Position numbers and translations under genes: made by a program. Of a stretch of 64,000 nucleotides of DNA, positions 11,359 through 20,317 are shown piece by piece. Each line of letters starts with the position of its first letter. The first letter of the stretch is position 1. The notes beneath the pieces are model-generated. The model saw nothing but the letters and a program-made list of their open reading frames with translations, ran no database searches and was not told where the DNA came from. Source of the DNA: Microbacterium pullorum (lineage in GTDB: Bacteria > Actinomycetota > Actinomycetes > Actinomycetales > Microbacteriaceae); the NCBI RefSeq assembly GCF_014836535.1, contig NZ_JACSQP010000001.1, positions 348,337-412,336 on the forward strand, read 5' to 3'.

Positions 11359-11886
11359 TCAGCTCCGCCGCAGCGCTGCCTGCAGCTGTGTGAGACCGTA
11401 CTCGAACGCCGCGTCGACATCGCCGCCGAGGCGGAAGGCCCCGGCCAGCTCCATGCTGACGAACCCGGTGGCCCACGCGGTCACGAAGCGCGCGGCATCC
11501 AGCGCCCGTTGCTCGCCCACGGCCTCGCGCGCCGCCTGCAGCACCGGCGCGCTCGCGCGCTGCAGCGGAGCGAGGTCGGGGGAGGAGGCGTAGAGGTGGC
11601 GGAAGCCTTCGGGGTGCGTGTGCGCGAACGACCGGTAGGCGCGCGCGAGGCCGGCGAGAGTGTGATCGGATGCCGCGAGCGCGGTGCCGAGGTCGTCCAC
11701 CGTGGCCTCGGCCACGAGCTGCAGCAGCGCGTCGCGGTCACGCACCCGCTTGTAGAGCGACGGTGCGCGCACCCCGACGCGCTCCGCGACGGCCTGCATG
11801 CTCACCTTCGTGGGCCCGCCCTCTTCGAGCAGGTCGCGCGCGGCGGCGACGATGGCGGGCAGGGTCGTGCGTTCCGGGGTGGGCAT
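11359..11886 (-). CDS. TetR-family transcriptional regulator
   Basis: A 175-residue repressor: N-terminal TetR helix-turn-helix (IVAAARDLLEEGGPTKVSMQAVAERVGVRAPSLYKRVRDRDALLQ, about residues 10-55) and a C-terminal all-helical domain of the WHG/TetR_C_33 type (FRHLYASSPDLAPLQ; WATGFVSMELAGAF). It diverges from a metallo-beta-lactamase-fold gene across 80 bp containing clear repeats, so it most likely regulates itself and that gene. Confidence 0.9.
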   Translation of the reverse strand: MPTPERTTLPAIVAAARDLLEEGGPTKVSMQAVAERVGVRAPSLYKRVRDRDALLQLVAEATVDDLGTALAASDHTLAGLARAYRSFAHTHPEGFRHLYASSPDLAPLQRASAPVLQAAREAVGEQRALDAARFVTAWATGFVSMELAGAFRLGGDVDAAFEYGLTQLQAALRRS

Positions 11887-11900
11887 GCGGCGGCCTCCAG

Positions 11901-11945
11901 TGATGGCTATGGTGCTAAGCTTTGATGGCTACGGAGAATAGCTTA
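11901..11945. promoter_or_regulatory. Candidate TetR operator
   Basis: The divergent gap holds 9-bp direct repeats TGATGGCTA at 11901-11909 and 11923-11931, 22 bp (two helical turns) apart. It also holds an inverted repeat TAAGCT (11916-11921) / AGCTTA (11940-11945). The position between a TetR gene and its divergent target makes an operator likely. Confidence 0.5.
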
Positions 11946-11966
11946 CATCTCAACGAAGGAGTCCTC

Positions 11967-12680
11967 ATGCGACTCGCACCGAACCTCCACCGCATCGGCA
12001 ACGACATCGTCGCCGCGTACCTGATCGTGACGCCCGAGGGGATCACGGTGATCGACGCCGGCCTGCCCGGTCACTGGAGCGACTTGCGCGCCGAGCTGGC
12101 CGCTCTCGGCCGCCCACTGTCGGATATCAAGGGCGTGGTGCTCACTCACGGCGACAGCGACCACATCGGCTTCGCCGAGCGGCTGCGCCGCGACCACGGT
12201 GTGCCCGTCTTCGTGCACGCCGCCGACGCCGACCGCGCCCGCGGCGGAGACAAGCCCAAGACGGCGATGGGCCCCCTGCGGCTGCGGCCACTCGTCGGCT
12301 TCTTCGGCTACGCGCTGCGCAAGCGCGGCCTGCGCACGACGTACCTGAGCGAGGTCGTCGAGGTCACCGACGGCGATGTGCTCGACCTGCCGGGCGCCCC
12401 GCAGGTGATCGGCATGCCGGGGCATTCGCCGGGGAGCATCGCGGTGTACGTGCCGATGGCGCATGCCGTCGCCGTCGGCGACGCCCTCACCACCCGCCAT
12501 GTGCTCACCGGGCGCACCGGGCTCGGACCGGCGCCGTTCACCGATGCGCCCGATACCGCGCTGCAGTCGCTCGAGCGGCTCTCCGACCTCGAGGCGACGT
12601 GGGTGCTGCCCGGGCACGGCGCGCCCTGGCGGGGTTCACCCGATGAGGTCGTCGCAACGGTGCGTGCTGCGGCGAGCTGA
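11967..12680 (+). CDS. MBL-fold metallo-hydrolase with altered metal motif
   Basis: A 237-residue metallo-beta-lactamase-fold protein. Metal motif 2 reads T-H-G-D-S-D-H (near residues 56-62), so the usual HxHxDH has Asp in place of the second His. Other ligands appear conserved: GMPGHSPGS (His), GDAL (Asp) and VLPGHGAPW (His). Substrate is unknown; members are often hydrolases of thioesters, lactones or glutathione adducts. Start ATG 11967 follows CGAAGGAGTC; an upstream ATG at 11922 lies inside the operator region and lacks a ribosome site. Confidence 0.88.
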   Translation: MRLAPNLHRIGNDIVAAYLIVTPEGITVIDAGLPGHWSDLRAELAALGRPLSDIKGVVLTHGDSDHIGFAERLRRDHGVPVFVHAADADRARGGDKPKTAMGPLRLRPLVGFFGYALRKRGLRTTYLSEVVEVTDGDVLDLPGAPQVIGMPGHSPGSIAVYVPMAHAVAVGDALTTRHVLTGRTGLGPAPFTDAPDTALQSLERLSDLEATWVLPGHGAPWRGSPDEVVATVRAAAS

Positions 12681-12692
12681 CGAGCGGCCGCG

Positions 12693-13700
12693 CTACGTCG
12701 CCGCCGTGCCGGCGCGGTCGGCGTGGGCGATCATCGCGTCGAATGTGGCATGAAGCTCGGCGTTCACCCGCTGCTGGTCGGGGTGCGCGTCGTAGAACGC
12801 CACGATGCGCCGTGCGCCCTCGTCGAACGTGACGGTGGTGCGGAATTCGGGCACGAGCCGAGTGACCTTCGACACGTCGAAGACGACCGAGTGGGCCTTG
12901 TCGCCCCGCAGCGTCGGACCGAGATCGGGCGCCCAAGCGGCGATCGTGTCGCTGGCCACGTGCACGAAGCGCGGGTCGGTGACGCCGGCGGCATCCGCCA
13001 GCCAGCCGTAGATCTGGTTCCAGCTGGGCGCGTGGGTGCCGGTGATGGTGAACGCGTCGCCGACGGCGGCCGGGTTGCCGAGCAGGCCGGTGAACGCGAC
13101 CGCGAAGTCGTCGGCGTGCGTGATGGTCCACAGACTCGTGCCGTCGCCGTGGATCACGACGGGTTTGCCCGCCCGGAGGCGTGCGATGTCGGTCCAGCCG
13201 CCGATCGTGGGGATCTTGGTCTCGTCGTACGTGTGGGAGGGGCGCACGATCGTCACCGGCAGCGACCGCGACCGGTGCGCGTCGACCAGCAGCTGTTCGC
13301 ACGCGATCTTGTCGCGGGAGTACTTCCAGAACGGATTGCGCAGCGGCGTGGATTCGGTGACCGGCAGATAGCGCGGTGGCTTCTCATAGGCGGATGCCGA
13401 GCTGATGTAGATGTACTGGGCGATCCGGCCCTCCACTGCCGAGAGCACGGTGGCGACATGCTCCGGCACATAGGAGAGGAAGTCGGCGACCACGTCGAAG
13501 CGTTCGTCGCCGATCGCGGCCCGGATCGACTCGGCGTCGCGCACATCGCCCGTCACCCGCCGCACCTGCGCGGGCAGGTCGCGGTCGCGCGTGCCGCGGG
13601 TGAGCACGGTGACGTCGTGACCGGCGGCGACCGCGGCGCGCACGCACGCGGTGCTGATCGTGCCGGTGCCGCCGAGGAAGAGCAGGCGCAGGGAGGTCAT
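12693..13700 (-). CDS. NAD-dependent epimerase/dehydratase-family protein
   Basis: A 335-residue extended short-chain dehydrogenase. The Rossmann glycine motif FLGGTGTIS is at residues 8-16 and the Ser and Y-x3-K of the active site appear as YISSASAY and YSRDK. The later region (IHGDGTSLWTITHADDFA) is typical of NAD-dependent sugar epimerase/CSP41-like proteins. The -10 box TAGGGT (plus-strand ACCCTA 13707-13712) ends 7 nt before the ATG, so the mRNA is probably leaderless. Confidence 0.88.
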   Translation of the reverse strand: MTSLRLLFLGGTGTISTACVRAAVAAGHDVTVLTRGTRDRDLPAQVRRVTGDVRDAESIRAAIGDERFDVVADFLSYVPEHVATVLSAVEGRIAQYIYISSASAYEKPPRYLPVTESTPLRNPFWKYSRDKIACEQLLVDAHRSRSLPVTIVRPSHTYDETKIPTIGGWTDIARLRAGKPVVIHGDGTSLWTITHADDFAVAFTGLLGNPAAVGDAFTITGTHAPSWNQIYGWLADAAGVTDPRFVHVASDTIAAWAPDLGPTLRGDKAHSVVFDVSKVTRLVPEFRTTVTFDEGARRIVAFYDAHPDQQRVNAELHATFDAMIAHADRAGTAAT

Positions 13701-13716
13701 AGCCCGACCCTAACGA

Positions 13717-13824
13717 GCGCGGCCGCGGTGCGCACGATGTGCCAGTGGCGCGTTCGCCCCGGCGCCTCGCGCGCGGCCGCGGTGCGCACGATGTGCCAGT
13801 GGCGCGTTCGCCCCGGCGCCTCGC
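13717..13824. repeat. Perfect 54-bp tandem duplication
   Basis: The 54 bp starting GCGCGGCCGCGGTGCGCACG at 13717 recur exactly at 13771-13824. The repeat lies between the divergent epimerase and transporter genes, just upstream of the transporter promoter. It is most likely a slippage or unequal-crossover duplication. Confidence 0.95.
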
Positions 13825-13895
13825 GCGCTGGACCTACTGATCGCGACGCGCCGGCGCGGCGTGCAGCATTCCCGGCGCGGCCTAGACTTGCACGA

Positions 13896-14846
13896 GTGCC
13901 CACCGAGACCCGTCGCCTGCCCGTCTGGGTGGCGCTGGGTGGCGCAGCACTCATCGGCGTGATGACCGCGGTGCAGGCCCGCATCAACGGCCAGCTCGGT
14001 GTGAGCCTCGACGACGGCTTCGTCGCGGCGTTGATCTCGTTCGGGTCGGGCCTGGTGATCCTCGCGGTGATCTCTCTCGCACTGCCCAGCGGCCGTCGCG
14101 GGTTCCGTCGGCTGGTGTCCGGCGTGCGCGACCGACGCATCCCGTTGTGGATGCTGGGCGGCGGAGTCGCGGGAGCCCTCACGGTCGCCACCCAGGGCCT
14201 CGCGGTCGGGCTGATCGGCGTGGCCCTTTTCACCGTCGGAGTCGTCGCCGGACAGACCGTCTGCGGTCTCGTGCTCGACCGGCTCGGCCACGGCCCGTCG
14301 GGCGTCGTCGCGGTCACCACCGGCCGGGTGATCGGTGGTCTCCTCGCCCTGGTCGCCGCGGGCATCGCCCTCACCGGTGGCGCCATCGATGCCCCGGTGT
14401 GGATGCTGGTGCTGCCGTTCGTGGCGGGCGTGGGCATCGCGTGGCAGCAGGCCACCAACGGCCGGCTCCGGCAGCGGGTGGGGACGCCCCTGACCGCCAC
14501 GCTCGTCAACTTCATCGGCGGATCGCTGTGCCTCGTCATTGCCGCCGGCGTGCACGTCGCGCTCGTCGGTGCGCCCGCCGCCCTTCCCACGGAGCCCTGG
14601 CTGTACGTCGGCGGGGCGATGGGAGTGTTCTACATCTTCCTGTCGGCGGCGCTCGTCGTGCACACCGGCGTGCTGCTGCTCGGGCTCGCCTCGGTGGCCG
14701 GTCAGCTGGCGGCATCCGTCGTGCTCGACATCATCTGGCCCGCCCCGGCGGGACCCGGCGTCGGGACCGCGCTCGCGATGGTGGCCGTCGCGCTGGCGTC
14801 GGTCGTGGTCGCCGCCGTGCCGTGGCGCCGTCGACGAGCACGCTGA
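13896..14846 (+). CDS. DMT-superfamily membrane transporter, YdcZ (DUF606)-like
   Basis: A 316-residue integral membrane protein with about ten hydrophobic helices in two similar halves (VALGGAALIGVMTAVQARINGQLG ... VLPFVAGVGIAWQQATNGRL). The paired A-x-NG-L motifs are characteristic of the YdcZ group of the drug/metabolite transporter superfamily. Substrate is unknown. The GTG start at 13896 lies 8 nt after a TAGACT -10 box (13883-13888), so the transcript is probably leaderless. Confidence 0.85.
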   Translation: MPTETRRLPVWVALGGAALIGVMTAVQARINGQLGVSLDDGFVAALISFGSGLVILAVISLALPSGRRGFRRLVSGVRDRRIPLWMLGGGVAGALTVATQGLAVGLIGVALFTVGVVAGQTVCGLVLDRLGHGPSGVVAVTTGRVIGGLLALVAAGIALTGGAIDAPVWMLVLPFVAGVGIAWQQATNGRLRQRVGTPLTATLVNFIGGSLCLVIAAGVHVALVGAPAALPTEPWLYVGGAMGVFYIFLSAALVVHTGVLLLGLASVAGQLAASVVLDIIWPAPAGPGVGTALAMVAVALASVVVAAVPWRRRRAR

Positions 14847-14858
14847 CCGGCGGGGGCG

Positions 14859-15404
14859 TTACCTCTTGGGCTGCGGCATGCGGCTGACGAACGCCGCGGC
14901 GTCGACGACCTTGTCGCGCGACACCCGCGCGCGCTCGGGCTTGCCGCCGATGTAGAGCCAGCCCAGCAGCTCCTCGTTCTTGCGCAGTCCATGGGCCTTC
15001 GCGACGGCCTTCGCGCGGGTGTAGTGGCCGGTGCGCCAGATGACGCCCCAGCCCGCCTCATCCAGCAGCAGGCTGAGGGCGTGGGCCACACCGGATGCCA
15101 CCGCCTCCTGCTCCCAGCGCGGCACCTTGTCGCTCTTCCGGTAGCTGGCCACGACCGCCACCAGCAGCGGCGCGCGCAGCGGCTTGGTCGAGACGCCCTT
15201 CTCGCCGGATGCCTTGTTGATCGCCCGGCCGAGCGTCGCGCGGTCGTCTCCGCGCAGCTCGATGAGGCGCCAGGGCTTCAGCTCGGAGTGGTCGGCGACG
15301 CGCCCGGCGGCGCCGACCAGCTCGAGCAGTTCCTCGGGGGAGGGCGCTTCGTCGGTCACCTTCGACAGCGACCGACGGCGCCGCATCGCCTCGAGTGCGC
15401 TCAC
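14859..15404 (-). CDS. Nitroreductase-family protein (YdjA-like)
   Basis: A 181-residue FMN-dependent oxidoreductase of the minimal nitroreductase fold. The RRRRSLSKVTDEAPS segment is the FMN-phosphate loop region, followed by HSELKPWRLIEL and the C-terminal GWLYIGGKPE with SRDK. Its GTG start overlaps the msrB stop by 4 bp (GTGA), giving an operon of two redox-repair genes. Confidence 0.87.
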   Translation of the reverse strand: MSALEAMRRRRSLSKVTDEAPSPEELLELVGAAGRVADHSELKPWRLIELRGDDRATLGRAINKASGEKGVSTKPLRAPLLVAVVASYRKSDKVPRWEQEAVASGVAHALSLLLDEAGWGVIWRTGHYTRAKAVAKAHGLRKNEELLGWLYIGGKPERARVSRDKVVDAAAFVSRMPQPKR

Positions 15405-15808
15405 CCGGCATCCTCGGGGGTGAACTGCAGGGCGAGGGAATTCATGCAGTACCGGTCACCGGTGGGGGTGCCGAACCCGTCGGGGAAGACGTGCCCCAGG
15501 TGCGAGCCGCAGTCGGCGCACCGCACCTCGGTGCGCACCATGCCGTGGCTGGTGTCGTCGATCAGCTCGACCGCTTCGGGGCGCACCGACTCGTAGAAGC
15601 TCGGCCACCCGCAGTGCGAGTCGAACTTGGTTCCGCTCTGGAACAGCTCCGCGCCGCACGCGGCACAGGCGTAGAGGCCGGCGCGGCTCTCATCCAGCAG
15701 CTCGCCGGTCCACGGCCGCTCGGTCGCCGCCTCACGCAGCACCGCGTACTGCTCGGGTGCGAGCTCCTCGCGCCACTGCTCGTCGTTCTTGCTCACTGCG
15801 TAGGTCAT
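15401..15808 (-). CDS. msrB: Peptide-methionine (R)-S-oxide reductase
   Basis: A 135-residue cytosolic enzyme that repairs methionine-R-sulfoxide. Two CxxC zinc pairs are seen (ACAACG and RCADCG), as are the HCGWPSF, GHVFPDG and catalytic Cys RYCMNSLAL motifs. Full length for the family. The ATG at 15808 follows AAGGAGTC. It is translationally coupled to the nitroreductase downstream. Confidence 0.97.
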   Translation of the reverse strand: MTYAVSKNDEQWREELAPEQYAVLREAATERPWTGELLDESRAGLYACAACGAELFQSGTKFDSHCGWPSFYESVRPEAVELIDDTSHGMVRTEVRCADCGSHLGHVFPDGFGTPTGDRYCMNSLALQFTPEDAG

Positions 15809-15877
15809 ATCTGACTCCTTCTGCTCCTATTCAACCCGACGCACCGACGCTGTGTTCCGATCGGGCACAATCGGTGG

Positions 15878-16888
15878 GTGAGTTCAGAGCCGCATGCCGC
15901 GACCGCTGTGCGCGAGCGGTTCGACCGCTTCGCCCGCGACGAGGCGCCCGGTCGATCGGAGCTGTACCGCGTGTGGGCCGCGGGGATCGCCGCCGACCCC
16001 GAGGTGCAGGCGGTGCTCGCCGGCATCCCGGCCGCGCATCGCCAGCCCCCGCTCGTCTTCGCCGTCACGCGGCTGCTCGGCGCGCCCGAGAGCGACTACG
16101 CCCAGTGGGCGGCGTGGCTGCACGCGCACGCCGACGCCGTCGTCGCCGAGTGCGGCCGGCGCAGCGTGCAGACCAACGAGGCGCTGCGGTGTGCCGCGCT
16201 GCTGCCGGCACTCGCGCTCATCGACGGCCCCATCGCGCTGCTCGAGGTCGGTGCCAGCGCCGGACTGTGCCTGTACCCCGACCGCTACGGCTACCGCTAT
16301 CGCCGCCCCGACGGCGAGGTGCTGGCGCTCGAGCCGCCCGACGGGCCTTCGCCGGTGACCCTGCACTGCGAGGTGCGCGGCGAACGGATGCCGACGCTGG
16401 CGCTGCCCGACGTGGTCTGGCGTGCCGGCATCGACCTCGACCCCCTCGACCCGACCGATCCGCAGACGCGCGCGTGGCTGACGGGCCTCGTGTGGCCGGG
16501 GGAGGAGGGACGTGCCGACCGCGTGCGCGCCGCCCTCGACATCGCGGCCGCCGACCCGCCGCTGCTGGTGGCCGGCGACGCCGTCGACGCCATCGCGCGG
16601 GTCTCCGCGCTCGCGCCGCCCGATGCGACACTCGTCGTCACGACCCCGGGCGTGCTCGCCTATCTACCGTGGGCGCGCCGCCACGAGGCCATCGCCGCCG
16701 CCCGCGCCGCCGGGCGCTGGGTGACCATCGACGACCCTCGGCTGCACGAGGGGTGGGCGCACGCGGTCGATCCGGATGCCTGGCCGGGCGGTTTCGCCGT
16801 CGCGCTGGACGGCGACATCGTGGCGGCCGCCGACCCGCTCGGCGCGTGGCTGGAGTGGCGCGCCGCCGACGCCGCCTGCGCGCGTTAG
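15878..16888 (+). CDS. DUF2332 family protein
   Basis: A 336-residue actinobacterial protein of unknown function (DUF2332). It contains an LLEVGASAGLCLYPDRYGYRY motif resembling a methyltransferase-like glycine loop, followed by VWRAGIDLDPLDPTDP. A catalytic role is therefore possible but not shown. The GTG at 15878 is 7 nt after CACAAT (15866-15871), indicating a leaderless transcript. It heads a run of three leaderless same-strand genes. Confidence 0.85.
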   Translation: MSSEPHAATAVRERFDRFARDEAPGRSELYRVWAAGIAADPEVQAVLAGIPAAHRQPPLVFAVTRLLGAPESDYAQWAAWLHAHADAVVAECGRRSVQTNEALRCAALLPALALIDGPIALLEVGASAGLCLYPDRYGYRYRRPDGEVLALEPPDGPSPVTLHCEVRGERMPTLALPDVVWRAGIDLDPLDPTDPQTRAWLTGLVWPGEEGRADRVRAALDIAAADPPLLVAGDAVDAIARVSALAPPDATLVVTTPGVLAYLPWARRHEAIAAARAAGRWVTIDDPRLHEGWAHAVDPDAWPGGFAVALDGDIVAAADPLGAWLEWRAADAACAR

Positions 16889-16897
16889 CGTGGAAGG

Positions 16898-17158
16898 GTG
16901 CCCCTGACCCCTCGCGATCGCGCGATCCTCGACTTCGAGTCGGGGTGGCCGCGCCACGGTCCGGTGAAGGAGGAGGCGATCCATGCCCACCTCGGCCTGT
17001 CGCCGGCGCGGTACTACCAGCTGCTCGGCCGGCTCATCGACACCCCTGAGGCGCTGGAGTACGACCCGATGATGATCTCCCGGCTGCGGCGCATCCGCGA
17101 TGCGCGCGAACAAGCGCGGCGCGCCCGCGTTTCGATGCGCCCGCACGTGGCCAGGTAA
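16898..17158 (+). CDS. DUF3263 family protein
   Basis: An 86-residue protein (DUF3263): LTPRDRAILDFESGWPRHG, then KEEAIHAHLGLSPARYYQLLGRLID, which looks like a small winged-helix or helix-turn-helix. It may bind DNA. The GTG at 16898 is 7 nt after TAGCGT (16886-16891), so it is leaderless. In many actinobacteria it sits next to a LytR_C protein, as here (family knowledge). Confidence 0.88.
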   Translation: MPLTPRDRAILDFESGWPRHGPVKEEAIHAHLGLSPARYYQLLGRLIDTPEALEYDPMMISRLRRIRDAREQARRARVSMRPHVAR

Positions 17159-17167
17159 CATTCCAAA

Positions 17168-17740
17168 GTGCCGAAAACGACCTACCCGAAGGATCGCTTC
17201 GACCAGATTCCGCCCACGAGCGGCCGCGTCGGCGCACATCGGGCCGAGAACCCCCACATGCGTGGCTGGGTCGTGCTGCTGTGGGCGGCCGTCGCGACGG
17301 TCGTGCTCGTGGCCGTCGGCATCTTCGGCACCCTCGTCGTCACCGGCCGTGTGACGCTGTTCCCCACCCCCGAGCCGACGGTGGCCGCGCCCGCCGTGGT
17401 GACGCCCGTGCTCGACACCACGTACGAGGTGCTCGTGCTCAACGCGACCCCCGAGTCGGGTCTGGCCAGCCGCACCCGCGACGACATCGTCGCCGCCGGC
17501 TGGTCGGCCGATCTGGTGCTGGCCGGCGACGCCGGGTCGGATGACTTCGCGACCACGACGGTGTACTACCCGATGGCCGCCGACGAGGCCGCCGCGCTCG
17601 CGCTGGCTGACGTGATCGGTGGAGCGGAGGTCGGCCTGAGCGAGGTCTACCAGCCGCTGGATGACCCCGAGGCCCGTCAGCTCACCGTCGTGCTGGGGCT
17701 GGATCGCACGGCGGGCGGCGCCGAGACTCCGGCATCCTGA
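17168..17740 (+). CDS. LytR C-terminal-domain membrane protein
   Basis: A 190-residue protein with a cytoplasmic N-terminus, one membrane helix (about residues 35-58, VVLLWAAVATVVLVAVGIFG) and an extracellular LytR_C domain (YEVLVLNATPESGLASRTRDDI). LytR_C domains are tied to cell-envelope polymer attachment, but this stand-alone form has no known activity. The GTG at 17168 is 7 nt after TAACAT (17156-17161), so it is leaderless. Confidence 0.88.
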   Translation: MPKTTYPKDRFDQIPPTSGRVGAHRAENPHMRGWVVLLWAAVATVVLVAVGIFGTLVVTGRVTLFPTPEPTVAAPAVVTPVLDTTYEVLVLNATPESGLASRTRDDIVAAGWSADLVLAGDAGSDDFATTTVYYPMAADEAAALALADVIGGAEVGLSEVYQPLDDPEARQLTVVLGLDRTAGGAETPAS

Positions 17741-17882
17741 GCCTTCCGGTGCTGCTGACGCGGCGCCTTGTTACGTGCGTGTGAAGACTTCGATGCACGC
17801 CCGTCAACAGTTGCCCGATCGATGACCACGCCCCTGAAGCGCTGGTTACGCTGACCACGTCACACGGCAACAGGAGATCGAC

Positions 17883-18083
17883 ATGGCACAGGGCACCGTC
17901 AAATGGTTCAACGCGGAAAAGGGCTACGGCTTCATCACCGGCGCCGACGGGGAGGACGTCTTCGTCCATTACTCCAGCGTCGAGATGGACGGCTTCCGCG
18001 TCCTCGAAGAAGGACAGGCCGTGGAGTTCACGGTCGGCTCGGGTCAGAAGGGCCCGCAGGCCGAGACCGTGCGCGTGGTCTGA
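17883..18083 (+). CDS. Cold shock protein, CspA family
   Basis: A 66-residue single OB-fold RNA-binding protein with RNP1 KGYGFIT and RNP2 VFVHY motifs. Start ATG 17883 has AGGAGATCG. It acts as an RNA chaperone. A short promoter region lies upstream, with TTACGCT around 17840-17850 as a possible -10. Confidence 0.96.
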   Translation: MAQGTVKWFNAEKGYGFITGADGEDVFVHYSSVEMDGFRVLEEGQAVEFTVGSGQKGPQAETVRVV

Positions 18084-18133
18084 GCCGTCCCGCGGGGGAC
18101 GTGTGAACGTGTGTGTCGACGCGCCCGGCGTGG

Positions 18134-18193
18134 CTTGCACTCGCCTGGGGTGAGTGCCAGAATGGCTTAGCACTCACTCCTGTCGAGTGCTAA
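18134..18193 (+). promoter_or_regulatory. groEL promoter with two CIRCE operators
   Basis: A perfect CIRCE, TTAGCACTC-N9-GAGTGCTAA, spans 18167-18193. A second, degenerate copy with the same 9-nt spacer, CTTGCACTC-N9-GAGTGCCAG, spans 18134-18160. The -35 TTGCAC (18135-18140) lies inside the upstream copy and the -10 CAGAAT (18158-18163) follows at 17 bp. HrcA bound to either site would block RNA polymerase. Confidence 0.9.
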
Positions 18194-19846
<1,653 letters not shown>

Positions 19847-19864
19847 TCTGATCAGAACCTGAGC

Positions 19865-19894
19865 GAAGGGCCCCTCCACGCGGAGGGGCCCTTC
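19865..19894 (+). terminator. Rho-independent terminator of groL
   Basis: A perfect 13-bp stem (GAAGGGCCCCTCC, loop ACGC, GGAGGGGCCCTTC) followed by GTCTGTT. It lies 19 nt after the groL stop and just before the end of the convergent WXG100 gene, so it may serve both directions. Confidence 0.92.
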
Positions 19895-19912
19895 GTCTGT
19901 TCCGGGTGGGGG

Positions 19913-20200
19913 TCACCGGAACAGACCCGCCGTCGCGGCTTCGGTCTGCGCATACTGCTGACCGGCGGTCGCGAGGGCTGTGCTGATGTCGGCGAGCGTC
20001 GCCTCGACCTCGCGTTGCGTGGCGCGCCAGCGGTCGATCACGTTCTGGAAGCCCAGCGCCGCCCCACCGGTCCACGACGACTGCAGTGTCGTGAGCTGGG
20101 CGAGCATCGCGGCGGTCTCACCCGCGAGCCGGTCGGCGGTGCTGCGTACGGCGGCGGTGGCGGTGAGGACGGCGTCGCTGTCGACGGAGAAGACGGCCAT
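19913..20200 (-). CDS. WXG100-family (ESAT-6-like) protein
   Basis: A 95-residue all-helical protein with a central W-T-G turn (SSWTGGAA) and a C-terminal Y-x3-E segment (YAQTE) like the type VII secretion signal. Such proteins form helical-hairpin dimers exported by EccC/EssC machinery. No secretion gene is adjacent, so it is an orphan here. Start ATG 20200 follows GGAAGGGAGC on the minus strand. Confidence 0.88.
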   Translation of the reverse strand: MAVFSVDSDAVLTATAAVRSTADRLAGETAAMLAQLTTLQSSWTGGAALGFQNVIDRWRATQREVEATLADISTALATAGQQYAQTEAATAGLFR

Positions 20201-20278
20201 GGGGTTGCTCCCTTCCGAGCGGATGCCGCCGACGTTACGGCGCCCCAGCGACGCCCGGATGCCGCGAACACCCCAGAT

Positions 20279-20298
20279 GGGGATGGATCGGCATCCCC
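20279..20298 (-). terminator. Hairpin after the histidine-kinase gene
   Basis: GGGGATG (20279-20285) pairs perfectly with CATCCCC (20292-20298). It lies about 20 nt downstream of the kinase stop on the minus strand. There is no T tract, so termination is a guess. Confidence 0.4.
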
Positions 20299-20317
20299 AG
20301 GTGCGGGGGAGGAAGCG

